Part shown: one piece after another, positions 1 through 6,125 of the stretch
Layout: each line of letters starts with the position of its first letter
Position numbering within the stretch: the stretch's first letter is position 1
Assembly: GCA_023423605.1 (NCBI GenBank)
Contig: JAFAFF010000046.1
Coordinates: 1 to 6,204 of the forward strand
Source of the DNA: Pseudomonadota bacterium
GTDB taxonomy: Bacteria > Pseudomonadota > Gammaproteobacteria > Xanthomonadales > Xanthomonadaceae
Reading direction: 5' to 3'
Length of the DNA: 6,204 bases
Translations under genes and position numbers: made by a program
The notes under the pieces: generated by a model
What the model saw: the letters and a program-made list of their open reading frames with translations, nothing else
Databases searched by the model: none
Told to the model about the DNA's origin: nothing

Positions 1-1319
1 TCGAACCCCGGCTGCATGCCTCCGCCGAACATGAAATCCTGCCAGACCAGCAGGCCCAGCTCATCGGCCAATTCGAAGAAGGCATCATCCTCGTAGTAGC
101 CGCCGCCCCAGTTGCGCAGCATGTTCATGTTGGCGTCGCGCGCGGAGGTCAGCACGCTGCGCAGGCGCGCCACATCCACCCGGGCCGGAAACGCATCGAA
201 GGGAATCACGTTGGCGCCCTTGGCAAAGACCGGACGGCCGTTGATGACGAACGCGAAGCCCTGGCCGCCATCGTCATCCAGCGCACGGCGCAGCTCCACG
301 GTGCGCAGGCCGATACGGCGGCTGGCCCGCAGTTCGGGATCATCGCCCCGGGACATCCGCGCGGTCACCGTGTAGCGGTCCTGCGCGCCCTGCCCGGCCG
401 GCCACCAGCGCCGGGGATGCTCCACCCGCACCGGCACGTCCACGCGCTGCGTGCCCGCGTGCAGGCGCACCACATGCTCGGCGCGCGCGACGACAGCTCC
501 TTCCGGATCGTGCACGTCCACCTGCACCGGCAGCTTGGCATCGGCGCCGGCATGTTCCACTTCAACCACGGCGGTCAGCAGCGCACGCTCGTCATCCAGC
601 GCATCGGTGCGCACCGCCAGGTCCACCAGCCGCTGCGCATCCCAGGCCTGCAGCCGCACCGCGCGCCACACGCCGGCCGTCACGTATCGCGGTCCCCAGT
701 CCCAGCCGAAATGGTAGGCCGGCTTGCGCACGAAGTTGCCGACCATCGCATCCTTCGGCTCATCGCCATAGGGTGACGGATAGTTGCCCGCGATCCTGTG
801 CGGCATGGCCTGCACGGTTGGCAGCAGCGTGCGGATCGGCGACCGGAACACGATGCGCAGGGTATTGCCGGCTGCGCGCAGGCGCCCGTCCACCCGCGCG
901 CTCCAGGTGCGATGCGCATTGTCGGCGCGCAGCAGGGGCTGGCCGTTGAGCTCCACCTCCGCGAACGTGTCCAGGCCTTCGAACACCAGTTCCGCATGCC
1001 GGCGCGCCAGCGTCGCGGCATCCACATCGAAGCGTGCACGGTATTCCCAGTCGGCCAGCCCGATCCACTGCAGGCCGGCCTCGGCAGCACCCACGTAAGG
1101 GTCGGCAATCAACCGGTGCGCCAGCAGATCGGTATGCACGCTGCCCGGTACGCGGGCATCCCGCCACTGCGTCATCTGCGGATGCGCGGCCTGCTGGCCA
1201 TCACCCGGCAGCAGCCGGAACTGCCAGCGCGCGTCCAGCACGCTGGCGGAGGCGGAAAGCGCCGGAAGCAGCGAACACGCTGCAATCGCGGCCAGCAGGA
1301 AAACCTTCATGATCCGCAT
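1..1319 (-). CDS. Exported beta-mannosidase, glycoside hydrolase family 2 (N-terminal half, cut by window edge)
   Basis: This gene probably encodes an exo-acting GH2 beta-mannosidase that removes mannose from the non-reducing ends of beta-mannosides outside the cytoplasm. The window holds 439 codons; the family usually runs to about 850-900 residues. The visible order is a signal peptide (about residues 1-25), a sugar-binding jelly-roll domain containing AYHFGWDWGP (201-210) and GVWR, an Ig-like domain ending near RRWWPAGQG, and the start of the TIM barrel with KGANVIPFDAF, RNWGGGYYEDD (403-413) and VWQDFMFGG (425-433). WDWGP, RNWGGG and VWQDFMF together are typical of GH2 beta-mannosidases rather than beta-galactosidases. 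The catalytic acid/base and nucleophile glutamates lie beyond base 1 and cannot be checked. The start at 1319 is preferred over the in-frame ATG at 1310 because AGGAGG (1331-1326) sits 6 nt upstream of it. GANV has Val where many relatives have Trp. It lies last in the visible operon, 86 nt after the isomerase gene. Confidence 0.9.
   Translation of the reverse strand, partial: MRIMKVFLLAAIAACSLLPALSASASVLDARWQFRLLPGDGQQAAHPQMTQWRDARVPGSVHTDLLAHRLIADPYVGAAEAGLQWIGLADWEYRARFDVDAATLARRHAELVFEGLDTFAEVELNGQPLLRADNAHRTWSARVDGRLRAAGNTLRIVFRSPIRTLLPTVQAMPHRIAGNYPSPYGDEPKDAMVGNFVRKPAYHFGWDWGPRYVTAGVWRAVRLQAWDAQRLVDLAVRTDALDDERALLTAVVEVEHAGADAKLPVQVDVHDPEGAVVARAEHVVRLHAGTQRVDVPVRVEHPRRWWPAGQGAQDRYTVTARMSRGDDPELRASRRIGLRTVELRRALDDDGGQGFAFVINGRPVFAKGANVIPFDAFPARVDVARLRSVLTSARDANMNMLRNWGGGYYEDDAFFELADELGLLVWQDFMFGGGMQPGF
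1245..1319 (-). other. Signal peptide of the beta-mannosidase
   Basis: The first 25 residues begin MRIMKVFLLAAIAAC and continue SLLPALSASA before the mature-looking SVLDARWQF. Basic residues (R2, K5) are followed by a hydrophobic stretch, so export through the inner membrane is likely. Two processing routes fit. Signal peptidase I could cut after the small residues near A25 (SASA). Signal peptidase II could cut before C15, because I12-A13-A14-C15 matches the lipobox pattern [LVI][ASTVI][GAS]C. The first would give a soluble periplasmic enzyme, the second a membrane-anchored lipoprotein with Ser at position +2. Confidence 0.7.
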
Positions 1320-1325
1320 CGCGCC

Positions 1326-1332
1326 CCTCCTC
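1326..1332 (-). promoter_or_regulatory. Ribosome-binding site of the beta-mannosidase gene
   Basis: GAGGAGG on the minus strand lies 6 nt before the ATG at 1319 and 15 nt before the second in-frame ATG at 1310. The spacing selects the upstream ATG. It is the strongest Shine-Dalgarno sequence among the five genes, which suits a gene translated on its own rather than by coupling. Confidence 0.7.
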
Positions 1333-1340
1333 GAATGACC

Positions 1341-1363
1341 AGCCGGGCAGAGCCCGGCTCTAC
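1341..1363 (-). repeat. GTAG-type REP (SMAG-like) palindromic element
   Basis: On the minus strand the element reads GTAG (1363-1360), then AGCCGGGC (1359-1352), a TCT loop (1351-1349) and GCCCGGCT (1348-1341). The two arms are perfect 8-bp reverse complements. A GTAG tetranucleotide at the 5' base of a short GC-rich hairpin is the hallmark of REP sequences mobilised by RAYT (TnpA-REP) transposases. They are abundant in Stenotrophomonas maltophilia, where they are called SMAG. The GTAG end faces upstream, so the operon mRNA carries the element in its sense orientation. The hairpin ends 9 nt before the beta-mannosidase SD sequence. It is a single copy, with no second GTAG partner seen nearby. 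Confidence 0.75.
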
Positions 1364-1405
1364 CTGCGACGAAACGGCTGGCGACACCAGCAGGCGCCAG
1401 ACCCA

Positions 1406-2647
1406 TCAGCCAGCCTTGGGCCGCACCGCGTTCAGCACTTCGTAGCAGGCGCCCATCGTGTGGTAATCCACCTTGCCGGCCGGGCTTTTCTCATCGCTGT
1501 ACTTGCGGTTGTCCGCGTCCAGGATGCGGAACCACGCGCCGTAGCGGTGATCCACGAAATGCTCCCATGCATACGCCCACAGCCGCTCATACCACGCCCA
1601 GTACGTCGCATCGCCGGTCCGCTCGGCCATCAGCGCCGCGGTGGCCAGCGTCTCGGCCTGTACCCAGAAATACTTGTCATCGTCGCAGACGAAGCTGTCG
1701 CCACCGATCGGCGCGCCCTCCATGCCGGGCTGCCGGCGTTGCAGCGGCGCGAAGCCGTAGTACAGCCCGCCGCGCGCCTTGTCCCAACTGCGCTCCACCG
1801 CTATATCGAACAGATGGCGCGCGGTCGGCACCAGCCAGTCCGCCTGCACATGCCGGTCCAGGATCAACAGCAGCTTGGCCCATTCGGTCTGGTGGCCCGG
1901 CTGGAAACCCCAGGGCCGGAACAGATGCTTCGGGTTGTCCAGGTTGTAATCCCAGTCGATATTCCAGTCGCGGTCGTAATGCTCCCACACCAGCCCGCCG
2001 GCCTTGGCGGCCTGGCGTCGGGTCATGTGGTCGGCCAGCAGCAGCGCGCGCTCCACGTAGCGTTGCTCGCCACTGGCCTCGAATGCCGCCAGCATCGCCT
2101 CGCACATGTGCATGTTGGCGTTCTGGCCACGGTAGCCGGTGAAGTTCCACTGCGCATCGGCCTCGTCGCGGTACAGGCCATGCTGCGGCTCCCAGAAGCG
2201 TGTTTCCAGCAGCTGCCAGGTCTCGTCCATCCAGCCGCGCGCTTCTTCGATGCCGGCCTTGAGCGCGCAGCTGTAGGCCAGCAGCACGAAGGCCACGCCG
2301 TAGCAGTGGTTCATGTCGTCCTCGACCACGCCATCGCGCAGGGTCCATGCATAGCCACCGGTTGCCGGGTTGCGATGCACGTCGCGCAGGTAGCGCACGC
2401 CATGCTTCACGCCTTCCAGGTAAGCGGCGTCGCCGAACTCACGGTAGGCCATCGCGTAGTCGAACACGAAGCGCGTGCTGCTCACCAGATGGCGGTGCGA
2501 TGCGTCGTACACGCTGCCGTCGTCACGGAAGTAATGGAAGAAGCCGCCCGCCGGATCGATGCAGCGGGGGTGGTAGAACGCCATGGTGTCGGCGATGTGG
2601 CCACGCAGGAACGCGGGCGAGCGGAAGTCCGGGGTCTGGCTCATCAT
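1406..2647 (-). CDS. AGE-family sugar isomerase, probable D-mannose isomerase
   Basis: This 413-residue protein belongs to the N-acylglucosamine 2-epimerase (AGE) superfamily of cytoplasmic (alpha/alpha)6-barrel enzymes. Its length equals that of E. coli YihS, an aldose-ketose isomerase acting on mannose, fructose and glucose-type sugars. Residues that line up by context with the YihS/mannose isomerase active site are R59 in SSTRF, H180 and E183 in NANMHMCEA, H252 and E255 in GFQPGHQTEW, and H396 in DYHTMGA; the two late histidines are the expected acid/base pair. The likely reaction is D-mannose to D-fructose. The neighbouring fructokinase, sugar importer and beta-mannosidase support this over N-acylglucosamine or cellobiose/mannobiose epimerisation, though a disaccharide 2-epimerase cannot be fully excluded. 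The start codon overlaps the kinase stop as TGATG, and AGGA lies 6 nt upstream; a second ATG follows directly, so the protein may begin MMSQ or MSQ. No truncation or frameshift is seen. Confidence 0.88.
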   Translation of the reverse strand: MMSQTPDFRSPAFLRGHIADTMAFYHPRCIDPAGGFFHYFRDDGSVYDASHRHLVSSTRFVFDYAMAYREFGDAAYLEGVKHGVRYLRDVHRNPATGGYAWTLRDGVVEDDMNHCYGVAFVLLAYSCALKAGIEEARGWMDETWQLLETRFWEPQHGLYRDEADAQWNFTGYRGQNANMHMCEAMLAAFEASGEQRYVERALLLADHMTRRQAAKAGGLVWEHYDRDWNIDWDYNLDNPKHLFRPWGFQPGHQTEWAKLLLILDRHVQADWLVPTARHLFDIAVERSWDKARGGLYYGFAPLQRRQPGMEGAPIGGDSFVCDDDKYFWVQAETLATAALMAERTGDATYWAWYERLWAYAWEHFVDHRYGAWFRILDADNRKYSDEKSPAGKVDYHTMGACYEVLNAVRPKAG

Positions 2648-3639
2648 CAGATATCCTGTGGTTGCTGCAGCAATGCGTGCACTTCATCGCGTGATGGCAT
2701 GGCCGCGAACGCGCCCTTGCGGGTGACCGCCAGCGCGCCGACCGCCGCGCCGAAACGCAGCACCTCGTGCATCGCCGTGGTGTCTTCGCAGAAGCCCGGC
2801 AGCCCTGCGGCATCCACGCCCCGCTCCACCAGCGCAGTCAACAGCCCGCCCACGAACGCATCACCCGCAGCGGTGCTGTCCAGCATCGCCACGCGGAAGC
2901 TCGCGGCCTGGCCCTGGCCATCGCGCGTCCACCAGCGCAGCGCGGCGGCGCCATCGGTGACCACCACCCAGCGCGCGTGCGCGGCCAGCAGCCGCTGCAG
3001 CACCCGGTGTTCGCCATCGTCACCCAGTGGCGCGGCCAGGAACTCCAGCTCCTCGCGCGACAGCTTGATCACATCGGCCAGTTCCAGCGCCTGCCACAGC
3101 CACGGCAGCGGATCGGCATCGGCCGGCCACAGCGCGGGGCGCAGGTTGAGATCCAGGCTGACCACGGCGCCAGCGGCGCGGGCGCGGCGCATGCCTTCGA
3201 AGGTCGTGGCGGCGATATCCGCCTCGGTCAGGCTGTTGGAACAGACGTGGAAGCACGTCGCCTGCTCGAAGCAGGCGGGCTGGAAATCCGCGGCGCGGAA
3301 CAGCAGGTCGGCCGCCGGTGGCCGGTAGAAGCTGAAGCTGCGCTCGCCGTGCGCGTCCAGTGCCACGAACGCCAGCGCGGTCTTGGCCGCACCGGTGCGG
3401 GCGATGAAATCAGTGCCCACGCCATGCTGTTCGAGGCTGTCGGCCAGGAAATCACCGAACATGTCGCGGCCCAGCATGCCCACGAACTGGGTTTCCACGC
3501 CCAGCCGGGCGGCGGCGACCGCCACGTTCGCCGGGGCGCCACCAGCGTACTGGAGGAAGGCGCGTGGCTGGTCCGGCGTAGCCGGCGGCTGGGCGAGTAG
3601 ATCGATCAAAATCTCGCCGAAGCAGACAATGGTGCCCAT
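2647..3639 (-). CDS. PfkB-family carbohydrate kinase, probable fructokinase
   Basis: This 330-residue cytoplasmic sugar kinase of the ribokinase/PfkB family probably phosphorylates fructose to fructose-6-phosphate with ATP. The N-terminal CFGEILIDL and the first signature GGAPANVA (33-40) form the sugar site. SFYRPPAADLLF (103-114) is typical of bacterial fructokinases. SLDLNLRPALW (161-171) is the central conserved block. The second signature, DSTAAGDAFVGG (254-265), carries the anion hole and the catalytic base D260. The Ala-Ala in DSTAAGD replaces the more common Gly-Ala of DTTGAGD. The open frame runs 55 codons upstream of this start, but that part lies inside the transporter gene. The ATG at 3639 was chosen because it begins the family's MGxIxCFGE-type N-terminus and follows GAGG (3648-3645) 5 nt upstream. 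It is 7 nt downstream of the transporter stop and overlaps the isomerase start by one base. Placed before a mannose-to-fructose isomerase, fructose is the most sensible substrate. Confidence 0.9.
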   Translation of the reverse strand: MGTIVCFGEILIDLLAQPPATPDQPRAFLQYAGGAPANVAVAAARLGVETQFVGMLGRDMFGDFLADSLEQHGVGTDFIARTGAAKTALAFVALDAHGERSFSFYRPPAADLLFRAADFQPACFEQATCFHVCSNSLTEADIAATTFEGMRRARAAGAVVSLDLNLRPALWPADADPLPWLWQALELADVIKLSREELEFLAAPLGDDGEHRVLQRLLAAHARWVVVTDGAAALRWWTRDGQGQAASFRVAMLDSTAAGDAFVGGLLTALVERGVDAAGLPGFCEDTTAMHEVLRFGAAVGALAVTRKGAFAAMPSRDEVHALLQQPQDI

Positions 3640-3646
3640 CCGTGCC

Positions 3647-4963
3647 TCAGCCTCCCTGTGCTGCGCTGGCCGGCAGGCGCGCGCCGCGCAGGCCGAAGAA
3701 GATGATGTAGCCGTAGCACAGCAACGGCAGGATGAAGCTGGGCTGCAGGCCGATGTGGTCGGCCAGCACACCCTGCAGGTACGGCACCAGGGCGCCGCCG
3801 ACAATCGCCATGATCAGCAGGCTGGAGCCCTTGTTGGTCAGCGGCCCCAGGCGCTCGATGCCCAGCGCGAAGATGGTCGGGAACATGATGGAGTTGAACA
3901 GGCCGATGGCCACCACCGAATACAGCGCGGCCTGTCCCGCCGACGCCATGGTGGTGGCCAGCAGCAGCACGTTGATGCCCGCGAACAGGGCAAGCAGGTG
4001 ACGCGGCGAGAAGCGTGCCAGCAGCGCCGAGCCGGCGAAACGACCAATCATCGCCATGGTCCAGTAGGCGGACACATAGTGCGTGGCCTGCTGCTCGCTG
4101 AACCCACCGATCTCCGGCATGGACAGGTAATTGACCAGGAAGCTGCCGATGGAAACCTCCGCACCCACGTAGAAGAAGATGCCCAGCACGGCGAACAGCA
4201 GGTGCCGGTGGCGCAGCGCGGCGGCGTAGGTGTAATGATGGCTGCCGTCGCTCTTTTCGGTGTTCTCGCTCAGCGTGGGCAGGCGGAACAGGTAGACGAA
4301 CAGCGCCAGCGCCGCCAGCGCCACCGCCAGCCCCAGGTAGGGCCCCTGCACCGATTGCGCTTCGGCAGCGCGGTAGGCCGCCTGCTCGGCCATCGGCAAC
4401 ACCGCCAGCTCATCGGCGCTCTTGACCGTGTTGCCCAGGATCAGCAGCCCGCCGAAGATCGGCGCGATCGCCGTGCCCAGCGAGTTCAGTGCCTGCGCCA
4501 GCGTCAGGCGGCTGGAACTGGTCTGCACCGGACCCAGCAGCGCCACGTAGGGATTGGCGGCCACCTGCAGCACGGTGATTCCGGTGGCCAGCACGAACAG
4601 CGCCGCCAGGAAAGCGCTGTACTCGCGCAGCTCGGCGGCGGGCCAGAAGCCCAGCGCACCGACGGCGGCGATCAGCAGGCCGGCCACGATGCCCTTCTTG
4701 TACCCCAGGTGGGCCACCAGCCGGCCGGCCGGCAACGACATCAGGAAATACGCGCCGAAGAAGGTGAACTGCACCAGCATGGCGCGCGCATAGTTGAGTT
4801 CGAACACCGATTTCAGGTGCGGAATCAGGATGTCGTTGAGACAGGTCAGGAAGCCCCACATGAAGAAGATGGTGGTGGCGACGGCCAGCGCAACGCGGTT
4901 GTTCACCGGCGGTGCGGCACTACCGGGCGTCGGGTTCAGGCGGGGCGTGGAAGAGATCGGCAT
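3647..4963 (-). CDS. FucP/GluP-type sugar:cation symporter (MFS), probable mannose importer
   Basis: This 438-residue inner-membrane protein belongs to the fucose:H+ symporter (FucP/GluP) branch of the major facilitator superfamily, with about twelve hydrophobic segments. The first helix contains FFMWGFLTCLNDILIPHLK (33-51), followed by PAGRLVAHLGYKKG (78-91), LQVAANPYV (132-140), LTLAQALNSLGT (153-164), YVGAEVSIGSF (265-275), SIMFPTIFALG (358-368) and GSSLLIMAIVGG (379-390), all family blocks. A longer loop (about 229-255) separates the two six-helix halves. D44 matches FucP Asp46. Q133 stands where FucP has Glu135, as I recall for glucose/galactose-type members. The substrate is inferred from context: mannose, possibly other hexoses or short mannosides. 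The start at 4963 leaves a polar 20-residue N-terminal extension; the GAGG at 4978-4975 is 11 nt away, rather far, and a GTG at codon 20 is an alternative start. The gene begins 42 nt after the regulator and ends 7 nt before the kinase. Confidence 0.9.
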   Translation of the reverse strand: MPISSTPRLNPTPGSAAPPVNNRVALAVATTIFFMWGFLTCLNDILIPHLKSVFELNYARAMLVQFTFFGAYFLMSLPAGRLVAHLGYKKGIVAGLLIAAVGALGFWPAAELREYSAFLAALFVLATGITVLQVAANPYVALLGPVQTSSSRLTLAQALNSLGTAIAPIFGGLLILGNTVKSADELAVLPMAEQAAYRAAEAQSVQGPYLGLAVALAALALFVYLFRLPTLSENTEKSDGSHHYTYAAALRHRHLLFAVLGIFFYVGAEVSIGSFLVNYLSMPEIGGFSEQQATHYVSAYWTMAMIGRFAGSALLARFSPRHLLALFAGINVLLLATTMASAGQAALYSVVAIGLFNSIMFPTIFALGIERLGPLTNKGSSLLIMAIVGGALVPYLQGVLADHIGLQPSFILPLLCYGYIIFFGLRGARLPASAAQGG

Positions 4964-5005
4964 GCGGGGTCGCGCCTCGGTTGCGCTGGATGAAGGGGAA
5001 TGGGA
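4964..5005. other. 42-nt gap between regulator and transporter genes
   Basis: The gap holds the distant GAGG ribosome-binding site of the transporter (4978-4975). I see no hairpin, T-run or convincing -10/-35 pair. The regulator and the transporter are therefore likely to share a transcript. An internal promoter reaching back into the regulator gene cannot be excluded. Confidence 0.4.
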
Positions 5006-6061
5006 TCAGCCCGGGCGTGCCGTGCTGCTTTCGCGGATGCGCAGCTGCACGGGGGCCACGGTGCGTCGTGGGGGAGCCTCGGGCGATTGCACCCGCTGCA
5101 GCAAAAGTTCGGCCGCCTGCCGGCCACGCGCGCGCGGGTCCACCGTCAGCGTGGTCAGCGGTGGCACCGCGACGGCGGCTTCGGGAATGTCATCGAAGCC
5201 GGTCACCGCGAAGTCGCCACCCGGGCGGATGCCGCGCGAAGTCAGGCCCAGCATCAGGCCCAGCGCCACCGTATCGTTGTAGCAGACCGCCGCGCTGGGC
5301 CGCAGGCCGTCGGCGAACAGTTCGTCCACGCGTGCGGCCGCCTCCAGGCGGTTCGGCGCCGATTCGATGAGCCACTGCGCGCGCGCGGACAGTCCGGCCT
5401 CGCCCAGCGCCTGCTGGTAGCCGGCACGGCGCTGTTCGCAGGAACTGGACGCGGCATGGCCACCGAAGAACGCGATGTCGCGGTGGCCGCGCTCGATCAG
5501 GTGGCGGGTGGCAAGGTAGGCACCCTGCTGGTTGTCCAGCGACAGGAAATCCCAGTCGGCCCCGGGCATCGCCCGGTTGAACAAAAGCACGTTGGCGGTC
5601 GGCCCCAGCGCCTGGCGCACCAGCGCCGCGTCGCTGCCTTCGGCCGGCGACAGGATCAATCCCGCCGGCGTGTGCTCCATCAACGTGCCCAGCACCGCCT
5701 GCTGGCGCTGCGCCGATTCGCCGGTGCTGCCCAGCAGCGTCACGTAACCCAGCTCGCCCAGCGCCTCGTCCACGCCAGCGGCGAATTCGGCGAAGAACGG
5801 ATTGGACAGGTCGTTGATCACCAGCGCCACGCTGGAGGACGTGCGCCGACGCAGGTTGGCCGCGGCACGGTTGTATACGTAACGCTGGCGGCGCAGTTCG
5901 GCCTCCACCCTGGCGCGGGTATCCACGTTCACCAGCGGACTGCCGCGCAGCACCAGCGACACGGTCGCCCGTGACACGCCGATCGCGCGGGCGATGTCGG
6001 TCACCGTGACCGCGCGGCCCGCGGCCTTGCGCGGCGTCTTGGTGCTGCTGGAATCACTCAT
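5006..6061 (-). CDS. LacI/GalR-family transcriptional regulator
   Basis: This 351-residue DNA-binding regulator probably controls the genes downstream of it in response to a sugar from mannoside breakdown. After a basic, Ser-rich N-terminal tail (1-17) comes the LacI helix-turn-helix, VTDIARAIGVSRATVSLVL (20-38). The hinge helix follows with NRAAANLRRR (64-73), where L70 is the expected minor-groove leucine. The periplasmic-binding-protein-like core contains ALVINDLSNPFF (79-90), LSLDNQQGAYLAT (173-185), HLIERGHRDIAFFGG (187-201), CYNDTVALG (260-268), VTGFDDIPEA (286-295) and PPLTTLTVD (300-308), all standard GalR/LacI blocks. Its length is normal. The ATG at 6061 is the only early Met; its SD-like AGGGG (6076-6072) is 10 nt upstream. 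It is the first gene of the visible operon, so autoregulation is plausible. The effector is unknown; mannose, fructose or a mannobiose-like sugar would fit. Whether it represses or activates cannot be read from the sequence. Confidence 0.9.
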   Translation of the reverse strand: MSDSSSTKTPRKAAGRAVTVTDIARAIGVSRATVSLVLRGSPLVNVDTRARVEAELRRQRYVYNRAAANLRRRTSSSVALVINDLSNPFFAEFAAGVDEALGELGYVTLLGSTGESAQRQQAVLGTLMEHTPAGLILSPAEGSDAALVRQALGPTANVLLFNRAMPGADWDFLSLDNQQGAYLATRHLIERGHRDIAFFGGHAASSSCEQRRAGYQQALGEAGLSARAQWLIESAPNRLEAAARVDELFADGLRPSAAVCYNDTVALGLMLGLTSRGIRPGGDFAVTGFDDIPEAAVAVPPLTTLTVDPRARGRQAAELLLQRVQSPEAPPRRTVAPVQLRIRESSTARPG

Positions 6062-6096
6062 CGCGAAACGGCCCCTGTCCTGCGGATAGCTGCCTG

Positions 6097-6125
6097 ATCA
6101 TAACGGGCATGGCCCGCCATGCCAC
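6097..6125 (-). promoter_or_regulatory. Candidate promoter of the regulator gene / operon
   Basis: On the minus strand TATGAT (6102-6097) is one base away from the sigma-70 -10 consensus. With 16-17 nt spacing the -35 position falls on TGGCAT or GTGGCA (about 6125-6119), which is a poor match; a better TTGCCA (6131-6126) is too far away at 23 nt. Transcription from here would start near 6090 and give a leader of about 30 nt before the regulator ATG. The inverted repeat at 6106-6123 lies in the spacer, a classic place for repressor binding. The -35 is weak, so confidence is limited. Confidence 0.35.
6106..6123. promoter_or_regulatory. Perfect 8-bp inverted repeat, candidate operator
   Basis: GGCATGGC (6106-6113) and GCCATGCC (6116-6123) are perfect reverse complements separated by two bases (CC). 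The repeat lies between the proposed -10 and -35 elements, 45 nt upstream of the regulator start. A protein bound there would block RNA polymerase. It is not followed by a T-run on either strand, so a terminator is unlikely. LacI-family operators are usually 14-20 bp palindromes, so the length fits, but a link to this regulator is inference. Confidence 0.4.

Larger units (their letters stand above)
1320..1405 (-). other. 86-nt intergenic gap between isomerase and beta-mannosidase genes
   Basis: This is the only sizeable gap between the structural genes. In transcript order it holds a weak inverted repeat (CTGGCG at 1400-1395 with CGCCAG at 1383-1378, 11-nt loop), then the GTAG-type REP hairpin (1363-1341), then the strong ribosome-binding site GAGGAGG (1332-1326). 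I see no convincing promoter and no T-run after either hairpin, so a factor-independent terminator is not supported. The beta-mannosidase gene is therefore probably co-transcribed with the genes upstream, with the hairpins possibly affecting mRNA stability or translation. Confidence 0.6.

Noticed and set aside
1..1320. Several short open frames on both strands in the first 1.3 kb
   Set aside because: They are out of frame with a continuous minus-strand frame from 1319 to the window edge that carries clear GH2 motifs; that frame has no stop inside the window.
1341..1363. REP hairpin read as a factor-independent terminator
   Set aside because: The stem is strong but no T-run follows on the minus strand (GGTCATTCG comes next). 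The GTAG foot identifies it better as a REP element.
1460..3328. Very long plus-strand open frame opposite the isomerase and kinase genes
   Set aside because: It lies antisense to two genes with clear family motifs. Its translation is rich in His, Arg, Val and Ala with no recognisable domain. High GC at third codon positions removes stop codons on the opposite strand.
3640..3804. Upstream extension of the kinase by 55 codons
   Set aside because: The extension overlaps the end of the transporter gene and its Cys-, Ala- and Arg-rich residues do not match the family. The ATG at 3639 has a ribosome-binding site and begins the canonical N-terminus.
3383..4993. Long plus-strand open frame opposite the transporter
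   Set aside because: The translation is a low-complexity mix of Gln, Arg, His and Gly, as expected from reading membrane-protein codons backwards. The minus strand carries a full FucP-type transporter across nearly the whole interval.
4964..5005. CCAGCGC on the minus strand between regulator and transporter as a second operator
   Set aside because: It matches only one half of the AGCGCT-centred site upstream of the regulator and has no symmetric partner.
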